DNA of 64,000 nucleotides from Fredinandcohnia quinoae (GCF_022427965.1 NZ_JAKTTI010000013.1:1-64000); one strand, 5' to 3'. Positions 19,308-30,644 are shown, counted from the first letter of the stretch. Notes: a model not told the origin generated them from the letters alone. A program made the numbers and translations.

Positions 19308-19733
19308 TTGCAAATTTCAACAAAAGAAATAGAAGTTCGATATGCTGAAACAGATCAAATGGGAGTTGTTTACCACGCGAATTATTTAGTATGGATGGAA
19401 GTTGGGAGAACTCAATTAATTAAGGATTTGGGATTTAATTATGCAGAAATGGAGAACGAAGGGATCCTATCACCGGTTATTGATTTGCAAATTTCATACA
19501 AAATGCCAATGAGATATGGACAGGTTGCAATGATTAAAACATGGATTGATTATTATGATGGTATTAAGGTCATATATGGTTATGAAATTATAACTCCTGA
19601 TGGTTCAACCTCCGTTACCGGGACATCTTCACATGTTTGCGTTAAGAAAGATAGCTTCCGACCAATTCGGATTCGAAAACTTTTTCCAGATTGGCATGAG
19701 GCATACGAAAAAGCAAAGAAAAAAGAAGAATAA
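19308..19733 (+). CDS. yneP: YneP acyl-CoA thioesterase (hotdog fold)
   Basis: A protein of 141 residues of the 4HBT/YbgC type. The active-site segment YAETDQMGVVYHANYLVWME near residues 10-29 carries the catalytic Asp. It hydrolyses acyl-CoA thioesters; the substrate is unknown. The TTG at 19308 is chosen because AAGGAGGGGAACATC directly precedes it; an in-frame upstream start at 19290 would overlap this site. It follows tlp, as in B. subtilis. Confidence 0.88.
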   Translation: MQISTKEIEVRYAETDQMGVVYHANYLVWMEVGRTQLIKDLGFNYAEMENEGILSPVIDLQISYKMPMRYGQVAMIKTWIDYYDGIKVIYGYEIITPDGSTSVTGTSSHVCVKKDSFRPIRIRKLFPDWHEAYEKAKKKEE

Positions 19734-19737
19734 CAAA

Positions 19738-19770
19738 AAGACACTTCAAGCAGAAGTGTCTTACTTTTTT
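19738..19770. terminator. Bidirectional terminator between yneP and the capA-like gene
   Basis: AAGACACTTC and GAAGTGTCTT form the stem, with T-runs on the plus strand. Confidence 0.8.
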
Positions 19771-19777
19771 GAACAAC

Positions 19778-20953
19778 TTATTTAAGCCATTGATTCATAA
19801 ACTCATTGATCTCTTGATCGATAGCTTGTGCATTAGTTAACCCGACTGATGCAGCCTTTTTTAATGGGACAATTTTAAAATTATGGTATCGCTGATTTGT
19901 GACATATGTCGGTGTAAATACTGGTTTTTGAAGACGAATTATTGTATCATTCGGAGATTTTACCTCCTTAACGATTTCGATTTGTAAAACGCCACCAATA
20001 TCTTTATAATTCTTCATTTGTCCTGATAAAAAGTTTCCTAAAGAATAAATTACGAATGTATCATGACCGTCTTTTCCTTTTACCCATTCCATTGGTTGAA
20101 GTACATGTGGATGATGGCCAATAATGATATCAACACCTTCGTCTGCTAACTCTTTTGCTAGACTTTTTTGTTCATCAGACGGAATCCGTTGATACTCATT
20201 TCCCCAATGCATGCTCACTGCGATTACATCTGAAACCTCTTTTGCTTGGGCAATGTCTTTTTTTATTTGTGGCATATCAATTAAATTCACTAAGTATTCT
20301 TTGCCCTCTGGAACTGGTATTCCATTTGTTCCATAGGTGTATGAAAGAAATGCTATTTTAATTCCATTTCGATTAAGAATACGGATAACATTGCGGTCTT
20401 CGATACTACGATAACCACCGGTATAAGCCATACCAATTTTATCTAGATAACCTGTTGCACTTATAATAGCTTTTTCTCCACGATCAAGTGTGTGATTATT
20501 AGCTATTGAGACGATATCAACTCCTGCATCTTGAAGAGCGTCAGCTACCTCAAAAGGACTATTAAATGATGGATATGTTGATAGACCAATCTCAGTTCCA
20601 CCAACAATTGTTTCTTGATTTGCTATTGTAAGATCTGGTTGCAGTAATAGCTCTTTTACATTAGCAAACATTGGTTTGAAATCATATCTATTGCCCGTAC
20701 TAGCATCCTTATACACGGTGCCATGAATTAATATATCCCCAACAGCAGCGAGGGTCATCGAACTCGAGAATGGTTTAAACTCATATTCACTTTTCTTGTT
20801 CTCGTGATTTTGGGCATGTAATACCTCAGTTGAGCCACCGCTTTCCATTGCATAGTTAATGACAAAGAATAGCGCACATGAAAGCATGATTAAAAAACAA
20901 ATTAAATATACAACAAATGATGAATAGCTTTTTCTCTTTCTCTTTCTCCTCAC
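19778..20953 (-). CDS. CapA/PgsA-like metallophosphatase-fold protein
   Basis: A protein of 391 residues with a very basic N-terminus and one signal anchor (about 12-32), then a CapA domain: AAVGDILIHG, DLTIANQET, ADALQDAGVDIVSIANNHTLDRG, SMHWGNEY and GHHPHVLQP. Family members include PgsA of poly-gamma-glutamate synthesis. No pgsB or pgsC genes are nearby, so it is a stand-alone member of unknown substrate. It starts with GTG. Confidence 0.83.
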   Translation of the reverse strand: MRRKRKRKSYSSFVVYLICFLIMLSCALFFVINYAMESGGSTEVLHAQNHENKKSEYEFKPFSSSMTLAAVGDILIHGTVYKDASTGNRYDFKPMFANVKELLLQPDLTIANQETIVGGTEIGLSTYPSFNSPFEVADALQDAGVDIVSIANNHTLDRGEKAIISATGYLDKIGMAYTGGYRSIEDRNVIRILNRNGIKIAFLSYTYGTNGIPVPEGKEYLVNLIDMPQIKKDIAQAKEVSDVIAVSMHWGNEYQRIPSDEQKSLAKELADEGVDIIIGHHPHVLQPMEWVKGKDGHDTFVIYSLGNFLSGQMKNYKDIGGVLQIEIVKEVKSPNDTIIRLQKPVFTPTYVTNQRYHNFKIVPLKKAASVGLTNAQAIDQEINEFMNQWLK

Positions 20954-21149
20954 AACACAAAACTCCCCCTATAAGATACTCTTACTATAATACAATTCAC
21001 CGTAAAAATGTTGGTTTTTTATCGAAAGTTGTCAAAAAAGTAATGGTAAAAAATATTTCATAATTCGAAATAAAAGGAAGAGGATTAAGATTAATTTTGT
21101 CGAATATATTTATTATTGGCAAGATAAAAAATTGTAAGAGGGTGTTCGT

Positions 21150-22937
21150 ATGTTGAAATTTCAAAAACCGGATGTTGAGCAATTTTTTCGAACATTTGCT
21201 ATCCAAAACTTCACAGTTAGTCCTGATGAGAAACAAATTGTTTTCAGTACAAATTTAAGTGGTAAGTATAATTTATGGGCAATGGATCTTCCTAATACAT
21301 TTCCATACCCACTAACATTTATTGATCAAAGCTGCCAAGAACTTGTATACGATAAAAATGGAGAGTTCATGATTGCTGGTTTTGATAAAGATGGGGATGA
21401 AAATACACAATTATATGCCCTACAACCTCAAGGAGGCGAGCTGAAACCAATCCGTCTATTGGAAGGTCATAGGCATATGAATCCAGTCCTTTCTAAGGAC
21501 GGTAAGCGTCTATACTATACAACGACAAAAGAAAATCCAATGTATTTAAATTCGTATTGCTATGATTTAGAATCAGGGGAAGAGACATTAGTGAATGAGG
21601 GAAAAGGTGGTGCAACATATTTTGGATTATTAAGTCCTGAAGAGAAAAGTAATGTTCATATAAAAATGTTTGCTAATACATATACATTGGCATACTTGCA
21701 CAAGGATGGAAAAGAGTTATTATTAACTCCACCAACAGAAGAACAGCATACAGTTTCTGATGTTTTATATATATCTGAAGATGAAATTTATTTTGTGACA
21801 GATTATGCTGATGATTTTTCTTACCTGGCTAAATATGATTGTGTAAAAGCGGAATTTCAAAAAGTCCTTTCGTTTGAAAAGGAAGCATTTAAAGGGATCC
21901 ATTACAATAAACTGAGTCAATCGCTTTATATTGTTAGTGAAAAAGGTGTTGAGGACTTCCTCTATACGTATGATTTGGCAACTGGTGATGTAAATAGAGT
22001 AGACACACCGGTATCTGTAATCGAGAAACTCATTGTCACCGAAGCGAATAGTTTATTCCTCTTAGGAAGATCTGCAACAATTCCATTCAATATTTACCGA
22101 ATGGAAGCGCAAAAGAAGGTGTGGGACGCTTGCACGAATTATGGTGTCCCAGGGGTAGCAGAGGAGGAACTCATTACACCAGAAGTTATCAAATATCCTT
22201 CCTTTGATGGATTAGAATTAGAAGCATTATTTTTCAAAGCTAATGAAGATGTTTCAAATGGTCATGTTGTTTTATGGCCGCATGGTGGTCCACAAGCAGC
22301 AGAGCGAAAATCCTTCCGATCCATGTTTCAATTTTTAGTTAATCGCGGCTATAGTGTTTTTGCACCAAACTTCCGTGGTTCGACTGGATATGGTTTGTCA
22401 TTCACAAAGATGGTTGAGGGAGACTGGGGTCATGGTCCAAGATTAGATAATATAGAAGGTTTAGAATGGCTAATTAAAAATGGCTATGCAGACCGGGAAA
22501 AGATTTTATTACTTGGTGGTAGTTACGGAGGATATATGTCATTACTACTCCACGGAAGACATGCTGAATACTTTAAAGCCGTTGTTGATATCTTTGGCCC
22601 AAGTGATTTATTCTCATTCATAGAATCTGTCCCAGAGCACTGGAAGCCTGTCATGAATCAATGGGTAGGTGACCCGGTTGAAGATCGAGAAAAGTTGATT
22701 GAATATTCACCAATTACTTATTTAGATCAAATGGTTAAGCCGATGCTCGTGATTCAAGGAGCAAATGATCCACGTGTTGTGAAGGCAGAATCTGACCAGA
22801 TTGTGCAAGCTTTACAAGAGAAAGGTGTCAAAGTTGAATACTTAGTGTTGGAAGATGAAGGACATGGATTCTCTAAAAAGGAAAACGAAATAAAAGTAAA
22901 TCGTGCAATATTAGAATTCTTTGATCGATTTATCTAA
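21150..22937 (+). CDS. S9 family prolyl oligopeptidase-type serine peptidase
   Basis: A protein of 595 residues with an N-terminal beta-propeller (about 1-330) and a C-terminal alpha/beta hydrolase. The triad is visible: Ser in LLGGSYGGYMS, Asp in QGANDPRV and His in EDEGHGFSK. There is no signal peptide, so it is probably cytoplasmic and cleaves short or acylated peptides. AGAGGGTGTTCGT precedes the ATG. A TTTTGTCGAAT sequence (21095-21105) upstream resembles a 0A box but may be chance. Confidence 0.9.
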   Translation: MLKFQKPDVEQFFRTFAIQNFTVSPDEKQIVFSTNLSGKYNLWAMDLPNTFPYPLTFIDQSCQELVYDKNGEFMIAGFDKDGDENTQLYALQPQGGELKPIRLLEGHRHMNPVLSKDGKRLYYTTTKENPMYLNSYCYDLESGEETLVNEGKGGATYFGLLSPEEKSNVHIKMFANTYTLAYLHKDGKELLLTPPTEEQHTVSDVLYISEDEIYFVTDYADDFSYLAKYDCVKAEFQKVLSFEKEAFKGIHYNKLSQSLYIVSEKGVEDFLYTYDLATGDVNRVDTPVSVIEKLIVTEANSLFLLGRSATIPFNIYRMEAQKKVWDACTNYGVPGVAEEELITPEVIKYPSFDGLELEALFFKANEDVSNGHVVLWPHGGPQAAERKSFRSMFQFLVNRGYSVFAPNFRGSTGYGLSFTKMVEGDWGHGPRLDNIEGLEWLIKNGYADREKILLLGGSYGGYMSLLLHGRHAEYFKAVVDIFGPSDLFSFIESVPEHWKPVMNQWVGDPVEDREKLIEYSPITYLDQMVKPMLVIQGANDPRVVKAESDQIVQALQEKGVKVEYLVLEDEGHGFSKKENEIKVNRAILEFFDRFI

Positions 22938-22944
22938 CATCATC

Positions 22945-22983
22945 GAACAAACCCTCCAATTACCATAAGTGGAGGGTTTGTTC
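22945..22983. terminator. Bidirectional terminator between the peptidase gene and plsY
   Basis: A 14-bp perfect stem, GAACAAACCCTCCA with its complement. Confidence 0.85.
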
Positions 22984-22999
22984 ATTTGCAATTATCCAG

Positions 23000-23605
23000 T
23001 TATAGCCATTTGATCTTAGGTTCAGTTTTGTTTTTTATACGACTTATATTTGCACGGTGTCGATAAAAGACAAAAATAGCCAGTACAGATACAATCATGA
23101 TTAAAGGGATATCTACTTCAACAATAAAGCTATAGATAATGCTATAGATGACACAAATGAGTGCGGTAATCATAGATGAAAGAGATACCATTTTTGAGAA
23201 AAACAATGAAATAAAAAAGCTAATAACGGCTGTTAGAAATAAAATTGGATTATAACAAAGAAGTACTCCACCAGAGGTTGCAACTGCTTTCCCACCTTTA
23301 AAGCCTGCAAAAATTGGATACATATGACCAATGACCGCAATCACCCCGATTAGCAAAGGATGAATTGAACTAGAAAATAGTAATGGTAATGCGGTTGCCA
23401 ATGTTCCTTTTAAAATGTCTGCGATTGTTACAATTAAACCAGCTTTCACGCCAAGTGTTCGGAACGTGTTTGTTCCTCCTAAATTGCCACTTCCATGCTG
23501 TCTAATATCAATACCAAAGCCAATTTTCCCCACCAATAGGCCTGAGGGTATTGAACCTAGCAAATAAGCAGTAATTATTATTAATACATCAACTATCATA
23601 CACAT
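23000..23605 (-). CDS. plsY: PlsY, acyl-phosphate:glycerol-3-phosphate acyltransferase
   Basis: An integral membrane protein of 201 residues with about five helices. It has the PlsY motifs [27 protein letters not shown] and [12 protein letters not shown]. It makes lysophosphatidic acid from acyl phosphate, the first step of phospholipid synthesis in Firmicutes. It is divergent from the downstream GH18 gene; in B. subtilis it also sits near parE. Confidence 0.95.
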   Translation of the reverse strand: MCMIVDVLIIITAYLLGSIPSGLLVGKIGFGIDIRQHGSGNLGGTNTFRTLGVKAGLIVTIADILKGTLATALPLLFSSSIHPLLIGVIAVIGHMYPIFAGFKGGKAVATSGGVLLCYNPILFLTAVISFFISLFFSKMVSLSSMITALICVIYSIIYSFIVEVDIPLIMIVSVLAIFVFYRHRANISRIKNKTEPKIKWL

Positions 23606-23778
23606 AATTCCTCCTGCATAAAGACTACTAATAAGTACGAACCCTATTAAGCGTTATAATTATAAATATACCATGTTTGTCCATGTATAAACATTATACA
23701 GAAATTTTTAGCATTTTATGATTTTTTCTTTTCATTTCGACAAAAATCCCGTAACATGTCGTTAGGGAGGATAATTTT

Positions 23779-25512
23779 ATGTCTAGAATTGAAAGAACAA
23801 AACGAAAAACATCATCAACCTTTATCTTATTCGGCTTCATCTTGTCATTTATTTTAATTGGTACTAGTTTAGTATTATGGTTGTATCCTTTTCCATCAAA
23901 AGAGAAAACAACCTTCACAAATATGAAATATCCGATCATTTCTGACGGCGAAATTTATCCTGATGAGGCTTTAATTGAAAATGGTACTGTCTATTTTCCT
24001 TTATCATTTATTCAAGCAACATTGGATGACGGTATAATTATTGATCAAGATTCAAACTCAATCATTCTCACAACAAAAGAGAAGGTTTATCAAATGCCGT
24101 CAGAATCATTGACGATATTTGTTAATGAAGAACCACATAAGTTAGAGTTTCCAATTTATACTACAAAAGATAATACTCCATATATTTCAATCGATCCATT
24201 TCAAAGCTTATATCAGGTTCAATACAAGTATCATAAAGAAACGGGTATAACAGTTTTAAAGAGAAATGGAGATACAATTCAAAAAGGTGTAGTGAAGGAC
24301 AATCAAAAAGAATATTTATTACACATGCGGAGTGAGGCAGATTTATCAACACCTTATGTAAGCGAGGTTAAACCTAGTGAGAATGTTTATATTGAAAAGG
24401 ATGTTGAAAATTATTACTATATTCGTAAAGAGAATGGAATCGCAGGCTTTGTAAAAAAAGATATTTTAAATGTAGGGGATTCAAAAAAACTAGCAATAAA
24501 ACCGCAGGAAAGAGTACAATCACCATTACAAGCACTTTCATTACCTATTAATCTTACATGGGAAGCAGTATATTCAAAAAATCCAAATACAAAATTAATC
24601 CCTAATATGACAGGAGTTAATATTGTATCACCCACATGGTTTTCATTAAAAAATAATGAAGGTGATGTTAAGAACTTGGGTTCTACTGCTTATAGGGAGT
24701 GGGCGCAATCTAAGGGTTATCAGGTATGGGGCTTATTCTCAAATGATTTTGACCCAGAAAAAACTCATGAAGCATTTAATGACTTCGAAACGAGGAAGAA
24801 AATCATTCGCCAACTTCTTGAATATAGTAATATGTATCAGTTAGATGGTATCAATTTTGATATTGAAAATGTGAATGAAGCCGATGGGCCACTTGTCACT
24901 CAATTTATAAAAGAGGCAACACCCTATTTGCATAAAGCAGGATTAGTTGTATCGATGGACATCACTTTTATATCAGATAGTAGTACTTGGTCGAAATTTT
25001 ATGAGCGTGAAAAGCTTGCAGCAGTTGTAGATTATATGGTTGTAATGGCTTATGATGAGCATTGGGGTACATCACCAGTCTCAGGTAGTGTTGCAAGTCT
25101 ACCATGGGTTGAAAGGAATTTGGAAAGACTACTTGAAGTAGTTCCTCATGATCAGCTTGTTCTAGCTGTGCCATTGTACGCAAGAATTTGGAAGGAAGCT
25201 GACACTGAAGCGGGAAATGTTGAAGTATCCTCGAAGGCTTTAAGTATGAACGACGTACAACAATGGATCAAAGAACGAAATTTAACACCTACTTATGATG
25301 AACAATCTGGTCAAAACTATGTCGAATATCGTGATGATAATGAAAAAGCAACGTATAAAATTTGGATTGAGGATGAACTTTCACTTCAAAAACGAATACA
25401 GCTAATTCATAAATATGATCTAGCAGGGGTTGCTTCGTGGACTAGATTTTTTGCAAATGACACTGCTTGGACATCTATATCTCAAGCATTAAAAGAAGAA
25501 AATAAAAAATAA
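23779..25512 (+). CDS. GH18-type glycoside hydrolase with stalk-like N-terminal domains
   Basis: A protein of 577 residues with an N-terminal membrane anchor (about 15-37), a copper amine oxidase N-terminal-like region (about 55-165), an SH3-like region (about 175-235), and a C-terminal GH18 barrel (about 270-575). The catalytic motif is LDGINFDIEN near residue 360 and ends in the acid-base region Glu. Similar proteins are spore cortex or peptidoglycan glucosaminidases (SleL/YdhD-like). AGGGAGG lies before the ATG. Confidence 0.83.
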   Translation: MSRIERTKRKTSSTFILFGFILSFILIGTSLVLWLYPFPSKEKTTFTNMKYPIISDGEIYPDEALIENGTVYFPLSFIQATLDDGIIIDQDSNSIILTTKEKVYQMPSESLTIFVNEEPHKLEFPIYTTKDNTPYISIDPFQSLYQVQYKYHKETGITVLKRNGDTIQKGVVKDNQKEYLLHMRSEADLSTPYVSEVKPSENVYIEKDVENYYYIRKENGIAGFVKKDILNVGDSKKLAIKPQERVQSPLQALSLPINLTWEAVYSKNPNTKLIPNMTGVNIVSPTWFSLKNNEGDVKNLGSTAYREWAQSKGYQVWGLFSNDFDPEKTHEAFNDFETRKKIIRQLLEYSNMYQLDGINFDIENVNEADGPLVTQFIKEATPYLHKAGLVVSMDITFISDSSTWSKFYEREKLAAVVDYMVVMAYDEHWGTSPVSGSVASLPWVERNLERLLEVVPHDQLVLAVPLYARIWKEADTEAGNVEVSSKALSMNDVQQWIKERNLTPTYDEQSGQNYVEYRDDNEKATYKIWIEDELSLQKRIQLIHKYDLAGVASWTRFFANDTAWTSISQALKEENKK

Positions 25513-25573
25513 TAATAAAAAAACTTTTAACCGAAATACTATGAAAAATGCGGAGAAGGAGGCATTAGCTAAC

Positions 25574-25987
25574 ATGACAATTGAGATTCCATCACGTCCC
25601 GAGCTTGGTGCAATTTTGAAGAAAAGCAAACGAATAGCGGTTGTTGGATTGTCTGGTAATCCTGAAAAAACGTCTTACATGGTTAGTAAAGCAATGCAAG
25701 ATGCTGGATATGAAATCATTCCCGTTAATCCAACCATTGATGAAGTATTAGGAGTAAAGGCTGTTAAAAATCTTAAAGAAATTGAAGGACATGTAGATAT
25801 TGTTAATGTATTTCGTCGCTCTGAGCATTTACACGATGTTGCAAAGGAATTCGACGAAATTGATGCAGATGTTTTTTGGGCACAACTTGGGCTACAAAAT
25901 GAAGAAGCATATGAATTTTTAAAAGGTCGGGGCTATACTGTTGTAATGGATCGTTGTATTAAGGTAGAACATGCATTAACAAAATAA
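25574..25987 (+). CDS. yneT: YneT CoA-binding domain protein
   Basis: A protein of 137 residues with a Rossmann-type CoA-binding domain: RIAVVGLSGNPEKTSYMVS, GYEIIPVNP and VDIVNVFRRSE. The ligand role is predicted for the family; no enzyme activity is known to me. The ATG at 25574 is chosen because AGGAGG lies 11 bases upstream. An in-frame ATG at 25541 would put that site inside the gene. It lies before parE, as in B. subtilis. Confidence 0.88.
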   Translation: MTIEIPSRPELGAILKKSKRIAVVGLSGNPEKTSYMVSKAMQDAGYEIIPVNPTIDEVLGVKAVKNLKEIEGHVDIVNVFRRSEHLHDVAKEFDEIDADVFWAQLGLQNEEAYEFLKGRGYTVVMDRCIKVEHALTK

Positions 25988-26000
25988 AGTCAGATTCGGT

Positions 26001-26038
26001 AAAATCCTTGTTCTTTATACAGGGATTTTTCGTTTTTT
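26001..26038 (+). terminator. Terminator after yneT
   Basis: AAAATCC and GGATTTTT form the core of the stem, followed by a T-run. Confidence 0.75.
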
Positions 26039-26216
26039 ATTATAAACGATTTGCCAAATCTGGATAAACAGCTAAAATAAATAGAGAGAGCCTATAAAAA
26101 GTAAAACGTTTGTTCTAAATATAAATATGTTTTTTTACGTATTAAAAGAGAAAAAACCACTGGTTGGTTTATGGCTTGGATCATTCCAAGTTTTGTAGAT
26201 GAAAGGGGTATGTTAT

Positions 26217-28181
26217 TTGGTTAAGCAACAATTTGATTACAATGATGATGCAATTCAAGTATTGGAAGGCCTGGAAGCCGTCAGAAAAAGGCCTGGTATG
26301 TATATTGGCAGTACAGATAGCAAAGGACTTCATCATCTTGTCTATGAGATCGTCGACAATGCTGTTGATGAAGCACTTGCTGGATATGGAAATCACGTCA
26401 TTGTAAAAATTCATAAAGATAATAGTATAAGTGTCCAGGATAAGGGTCGAGGAATGCCAACCGGAATGCATAAAACAGGAAAGCCTACCCCAGAAGTTAT
26501 TTTTACAGTATTACATGCTGGTGGAAAATTTGGGCAAGGTGGCTATAAAGTAAGTGGTGGCTTACACGGAGTAGGAGCATCCGTTGTAAACGCTTTGTCG
26601 GAATGGTTAAAAGTAACGATAAGACGTAATGGTTTTGTATATGAACAAAGATTTGAAAATGGTGGAATACCAACAACGACTCTAGAGAATATTGGGAAAA
26701 CGAATCAATCTGGAACAACGATTCATTTTAAACCAGACGCTTCTATTTTTAGTACGACCACATACAATTTTGAAACATTAAGTGAGCGATTACGTGAATC
26801 TGCCTTCTTATTAAAAGGATTAAAAATTGAGCTAATTGATGAACGTAATGAGTTTCATGAAGTATTTCATTATGAGAATGGTATCGAGGCGTTTGTCAAT
26901 TATTTAAATGAAGAAAAGGATGTATTGCATCCTGTTGTTTCTTTTGAAGGTGTCCATAATCGAATCGAAGTAGAATTTTCATTCCAATTTAATGATGGAT
27001 ACTCAGAGAACATTCTATCATTTGTTAATAATGTACGCACAAAAGATGGAGGAACCCATGAAGCAGGTTCAAAGACTGCCTTAACACGAGCTTTTAATGA
27101 GTATTCACGAAAAGTGGGGATGTTAAAGGAAAAGGATAAAAATTTGGATGGTTCAGATATTCGAGAAGGTCTAACCGCAATTGTTTCCGTTAGGATTCCA
27201 GAAGAGCTACTACAATTTGAAGGTCAAACAAAAGGAAAGCTTGGTACAAGTGAGGCGAGATCTGCGGTAGATTCTATTGTCTCTGAAAACCTTGCATATT
27301 TCTTTGAGGAAAATCCTGATACTAGCACATTGCTAGTTAAAAAGTCTATCAAGGCATTTCAAGCTCGTGAAGCAGCTCGAAAAGCAAGAGAAGATGCAAG
27401 AAGCGGGAAAAAGAAAAAAAGATCAGAAGCAGTATTAAGTGGAAAATTAACACCTGCACAATCACGTAATCCTGAAAAAAACGAACTATATTTAGTAGAG
27501 GGTGACTCTGCTGGGGGTTCTGCGAAACAAGGACGAGATCGACGATTCCAAGCTGTACTGCCACTACGTGGTAAAGTAATAAATACAGAGAAGGCAAAAC
27601 TTACTGATATTTTTAAAAATGAAGAAATCAATACAATTATTCATGCAGTCGGTGGCGGAGTAGGGGCAGATTTTTCAGTCCCAGATATTAACTATGATAA
27701 AGTCATCATTATGACAGATGCTGATACAGATGGAGCCCATATCCAAGTACTATTACTAACGTTCTTTTATCGTTATATGAAACCTCTTATTGAAGCTGGA
27801 AAAGTATATATTGCATTACCTCCACTATATAAAGTTAGTAAAGGATCTGGTAAAAAAGAATTACTTGAATATGCTTGGTCAGATGATGAGTTACAAAGTG
27901 CTATTGATAAGATTGGAAAAGGCTATATTATCCAAAGGTACAAAGGGTTAGGTGAAATGAATGCAGACCAGCTCTGGGATACGACAATGAATCCAGAAAC
28001 TAGAACATTGATTCGAGTACGGATTGATGATGCAGCAAGAGCAGAAAGAAGAGTGACAACCTTAATGGGTGATAAGGTTGAACCACGTCGGAAATGGATT
28101 GAATCCAATGTTGCATTTGGATTAGAGGAAGATTCAAATATATTGGACAATGAAAATATTTCTAGCATTGATGTTCAGTAA
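26217..28181 (+). CDS. parE: ParE, topoisomerase IV subunit B
   Basis: A protein of 654 residues, the normal length. It has the GHKL ATPase domain (EIVDNAVDEALAG, GRGMPTG, KVSGGLHGVG), the transducer with QTKGKLG, and the Toprim domain (EGDSAGGSAKQG, DADTDGAHI). With ParC it decatenates daughter chromosomes. The TTG at 26217 gives the standard N-terminus (VKQQFDYNDDAIQVLEGLEA) and follows GAAAGGGG; the ATG at 26199 overlaps that site. parC follows 22 bases downstream. Confidence 0.96.
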   Translation: MVKQQFDYNDDAIQVLEGLEAVRKRPGMYIGSTDSKGLHHLVYEIVDNAVDEALAGYGNHVIVKIHKDNSISVQDKGRGMPTGMHKTGKPTPEVIFTVLHAGGKFGQGGYKVSGGLHGVGASVVNALSEWLKVTIRRNGFVYEQRFENGGIPTTTLENIGKTNQSGTTIHFKPDASIFSTTTYNFETLSERLRESAFLLKGLKIELIDERNEFHEVFHYENGIEAFVNYLNEEKDVLHPVVSFEGVHNRIEVEFSFQFNDGYSENILSFVNNVRTKDGGTHEAGSKTALTRAFNEYSRKVGMLKEKDKNLDGSDIREGLTAIVSVRIPEELLQFEGQTKGKLGTSEARSAVDSIVSENLAYFFEENPDTSTLLVKKSIKAFQAREAARKAREDARSGKKKKRSEAVLSGKLTPAQSRNPEKNELYLVEGDSAGGSAKQGRDRRFQAVLPLRGKVINTEKAKLTDIFKNEEINTIIHAVGGGVGADFSVPDINYDKVIIMTDADTDGAHIQVLLLTFFYRYMKPLIEAGKVYIALPPLYKVSKGSGKKELLEYAWSDDELQSAIDKIGKGYIIQRYKGLGEMNADQLWDTTMNPETRTLIRVRIDDAARAERRVTTLMGDKVEPRRKWIESNVAFGLEEDSNILDNENISSIDVQ

Positions 28182-28203
28182 GCCAGAAGGAGAGTTAAAA
28201 TAG

Positions 28204-30642
28204 ATGATTCAGACAGAGAAATATCGTGATTTGCCTCTTGAGGATGTACTTGGCGATCGTTTTGGGCGATATAGTAAATACATTATTCAAGAACGTGCAT
28301 TACCTGATGCGAGGGATGGATTAAAACCGGTACAAAGAAGAATATTATATGCGATGCATGTGGAAGGAAATACAGCTGATAAGGGCTTTAGAAAATCCGC
28401 AAAAACGGTTGGTAATGTTATTGGTAATTATCACCCCCACGGAGATACTTCTGTCTATGAAGCGATGGTACGTTTGAGCCAGGACTGGAAGGTTCGGAAT
28501 GTACTTGTAGAGATGCATGGGAACAACGGGAGCATTGATGGCGATCCGCCTGCAGCAATGCGTTATACTGAAGCAAGATTATCGAAACTTGCTTCTGAGC
28601 TCTTAAGGGATATTGATAAGCGGACCGTTGATTTTGTCCCTAACTTTGACGATACGAGTCAAGAGCCTGTCGTCTTTCCAGCAATGTATCCGAACCTATT
28701 AGTTAATGGTTCCACAGGGATTTCAGCAGGTTATGCTACTGATATTCCACCACACCATTTAGGGGAAGTCATTGATGCGACAATTATGAGAATTGATAAA
28801 CCGGACACTACTGTTGATGATTTAATGAGAGTAGTAAAAGGTCCCGATTTTCCTACCGGGGGAATTATCCAAGGTCTTGAAGGTATTAAAAAGGCTTATG
28901 AGACTGGAAAAGGGAAGATCATTGTCAGAGGAAAAGCTGAGATTGAAGATCTACGTGGTGGAAAACAACAAATCGTCATCACTGAAATTCCATATGAAAT
29001 TAATAAAGCAAATCTTGTTAAGAAAATGGATGAATTCCGCTTAGACCGAAAACTTGAGGGAATGAGTGAGGTTCGAGATGAAACAGATCGAACAGGCCTA
29101 AGAATTGTCATTGAATTAAAGAAAGATGCTGATGCGGCAGGAGTTCTGAATTACCTATACAAAAATAGTGATTTGCAAATAACATATAATTTCAATATGG
29201 TTGCGATTTTAAATAAACGACCTACATTGATGAGTCTTCCTAAAATGCTTGATGCATATATTAATCATCAAAAAGAAGTCGTTACGAACCGTTCTACATA
29301 TGAATTAGAAAAGGCAAAGGAAAGACAGCATGTTGTAGAAGGCTTGATAAAGGCTTTATCGATTTTAGATGAGGTTATTGCTACAATCCGTAGTTCGAAG
29401 GATAAAAGGGATGCTAAAAATAACCTAATCAAAGAATTTGCCTTTACTGAACCACAGTCTGAAGCGATCGTATCCTTGCAATTATATCGCTTAACTAATA
29501 CAGATATCACTGCATTAGAGCAGGAGTTTGCAGAACTTAATCATAAAATTATGGAATTAAATGAAATTTTAAATCATGAAGAAAAGCTCTTCCATGTCAT
29601 TAAATCCGACCTGAAGCGGGTTAAAAAAACATACGCAGATGAGCGTCGTTCGAAAATCGAAGACGAAATTGAAGAAATTAAAATTAACTTAGAAGTTATG
29701 ATACCTTCTGAGGACGTAATTGTAACGGTCACTCAGGATGGTTATGTCAAACGGACAAGTTTACGTTCACACGCTGCATCGAATGGGCAAGATTTCGGTA
29801 TGAAGGATACGGATAGGCTTATAGGTAAATTTGAGATTAATACGACTGATACTTTATTACTTTTCACTAATAAAGGTAATTATTTATATTGTCCAGTGCA
29901 TGAGCTCCCTGATATACGGTGGAAGGATTTAGGACAACATGTTGCCAATATTATTAGTATTGATCGTGATGAGTTTATTGTGGAAGCAATTCCTGTTAAA
30001 GGCTTTGACTCGCCGGAGTTTTTACTGTTTATAACGAAAAATGGGATGGTTAAAAGGACAGAGCTTACTCACTACAAGGCACAACGCTATTCTAAGCCAT
30101 TAGTTGCAATTAATTTGAAAAAAGACGATGAAGTAATTGATGTTCACCTAACAGATGGTAAAATGAACATTTTTCTAACAACAAATTATGGATATGCATT
30201 ATGGTTTGATGAGGAAGAAGTAAATATCGTTGGGGCTAGAGCAGCAGGGGTCAAAGGTATTAATCTAAAAGATGGGGATTATGTAATTTCGGGTAATATT
30301 TTTGCAGAATCTTTACCTAAGGATATAGGGATTATTACCCAACGTGGTGCGGTTAAAAAGATGAGGCTTACTGAATTTGAAAAAGCGACAAGGGCGAAGC
30401 GTGGGGTAGTAATGTTACGAGAGCTCAAAAACAACCCACATCGTATTGTCGGAAGTCATCTTGTTACTGCAATTGATGAAATTTTTATTAAAACACAAAA
30501 TGGAAAGATTGAAGCGATACCGTCCAACACATTGCGTCCGAATGATCGATACAGTAATGGTTCATTTGTAATTGATTCAAATGACGCAGGAGAAGTCATT
30601 GATACATGGATTGTTACAACTGATAAAGAAGAAGAAAATTAA
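28204..30642 (+). CDS. parC: ParC, topoisomerase IV subunit A
   Basis: A protein of 812 residues, with the winged-helix and tower region, catalytic Tyr121 in [11 protein letters not shown], and a C-terminal beta-pinwheel (about 500-812). At the position matching S80 of S. aureus ParC (the quinolone region [11 protein letters not shown]) it has Thr82 next to Ser83, which may be lineage-specific. Paired with parE in one operon. AGAAGGAGAGTTAAAATAG precedes the ATG. A strong hairpin ends the operon. Confidence 0.97.
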   Translation: MIQTEKYRDLPLEDVLGDRFGRYSKYIIQERALPDARDGLKPVQRRILYAMHVEGNTADKGFRKSAKTVGNVIGNYHPHGDTSVYEAMVRLSQDWKVRNVLVEMHGNNGSIDGDPPAAMRYTEARLSKLASELLRDIDKRTVDFVPNFDDTSQEPVVFPAMYPNLLVNGSTGISAGYATDIPPHHLGEVIDATIMRIDKPDTTVDDLMRVVKGPDFPTGGIIQGLEGIKKAYETGKGKIIVRGKAEIEDLRGGKQQIVITEIPYEINKANLVKKMDEFRLDRKLEGMSEVRDETDRTGLRIVIELKKDADAAGVLNYLYKNSDLQITYNFNMVAILNKRPTLMSLPKMLDAYINHQKEVVTNRSTYELEKAKERQHVVEGLIKALSILDEVIATIRSSKDKRDAKNNLIKEFAFTEPQSEAIVSLQLYRLTNTDITALEQEFAELNHKIMELNEILNHEEKLFHVIKSDLKRVKKTYADERRSKIEDEIEEIKINLEVMIPSEDVIVTVTQDGYVKRTSLRSHAASNGQDFGMKDTDRLIGKFEINTTDTLLLFTNKGNYLYCPVHELPDIRWKDLGQHVANIISIDRDEFIVEAIPVKGFDSPEFLLFITKNGMVKRTELTHYKAQRYSKPLVAINLKKDDEVIDVHLTDGKMNIFLTTNYGYALWFDEEEVNIVGARAAGVKGINLKDGDYVISGNIFAESLPKDIGIITQRGAVKKMRLTEFEKATRAKRGVVMLRELKNNPHRIVGSHLVTAIDEIFIKTQNGKIEAIPSNTLRPNDRYSNGSFVIDSNDAGEVIDTWIVTTDKEEEN

Positions 30643-30644
30643 TC

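Noticed and set aside
21095-21105. 0A-like box TTTTGTCGAAT before the S9 peptidase, with similar boxes near 14933 and 23736
   Set aside because: A seven-base TGTCGAA core is expected several times by chance in 64 kb of this base composition. Only the copy before sirA is backed by known regulation.
27349-27631. Two minus-strand open frames inside parE
   Set aside because: Shadows of the parE gene, rich in unlikely residue patterns and without start signals.
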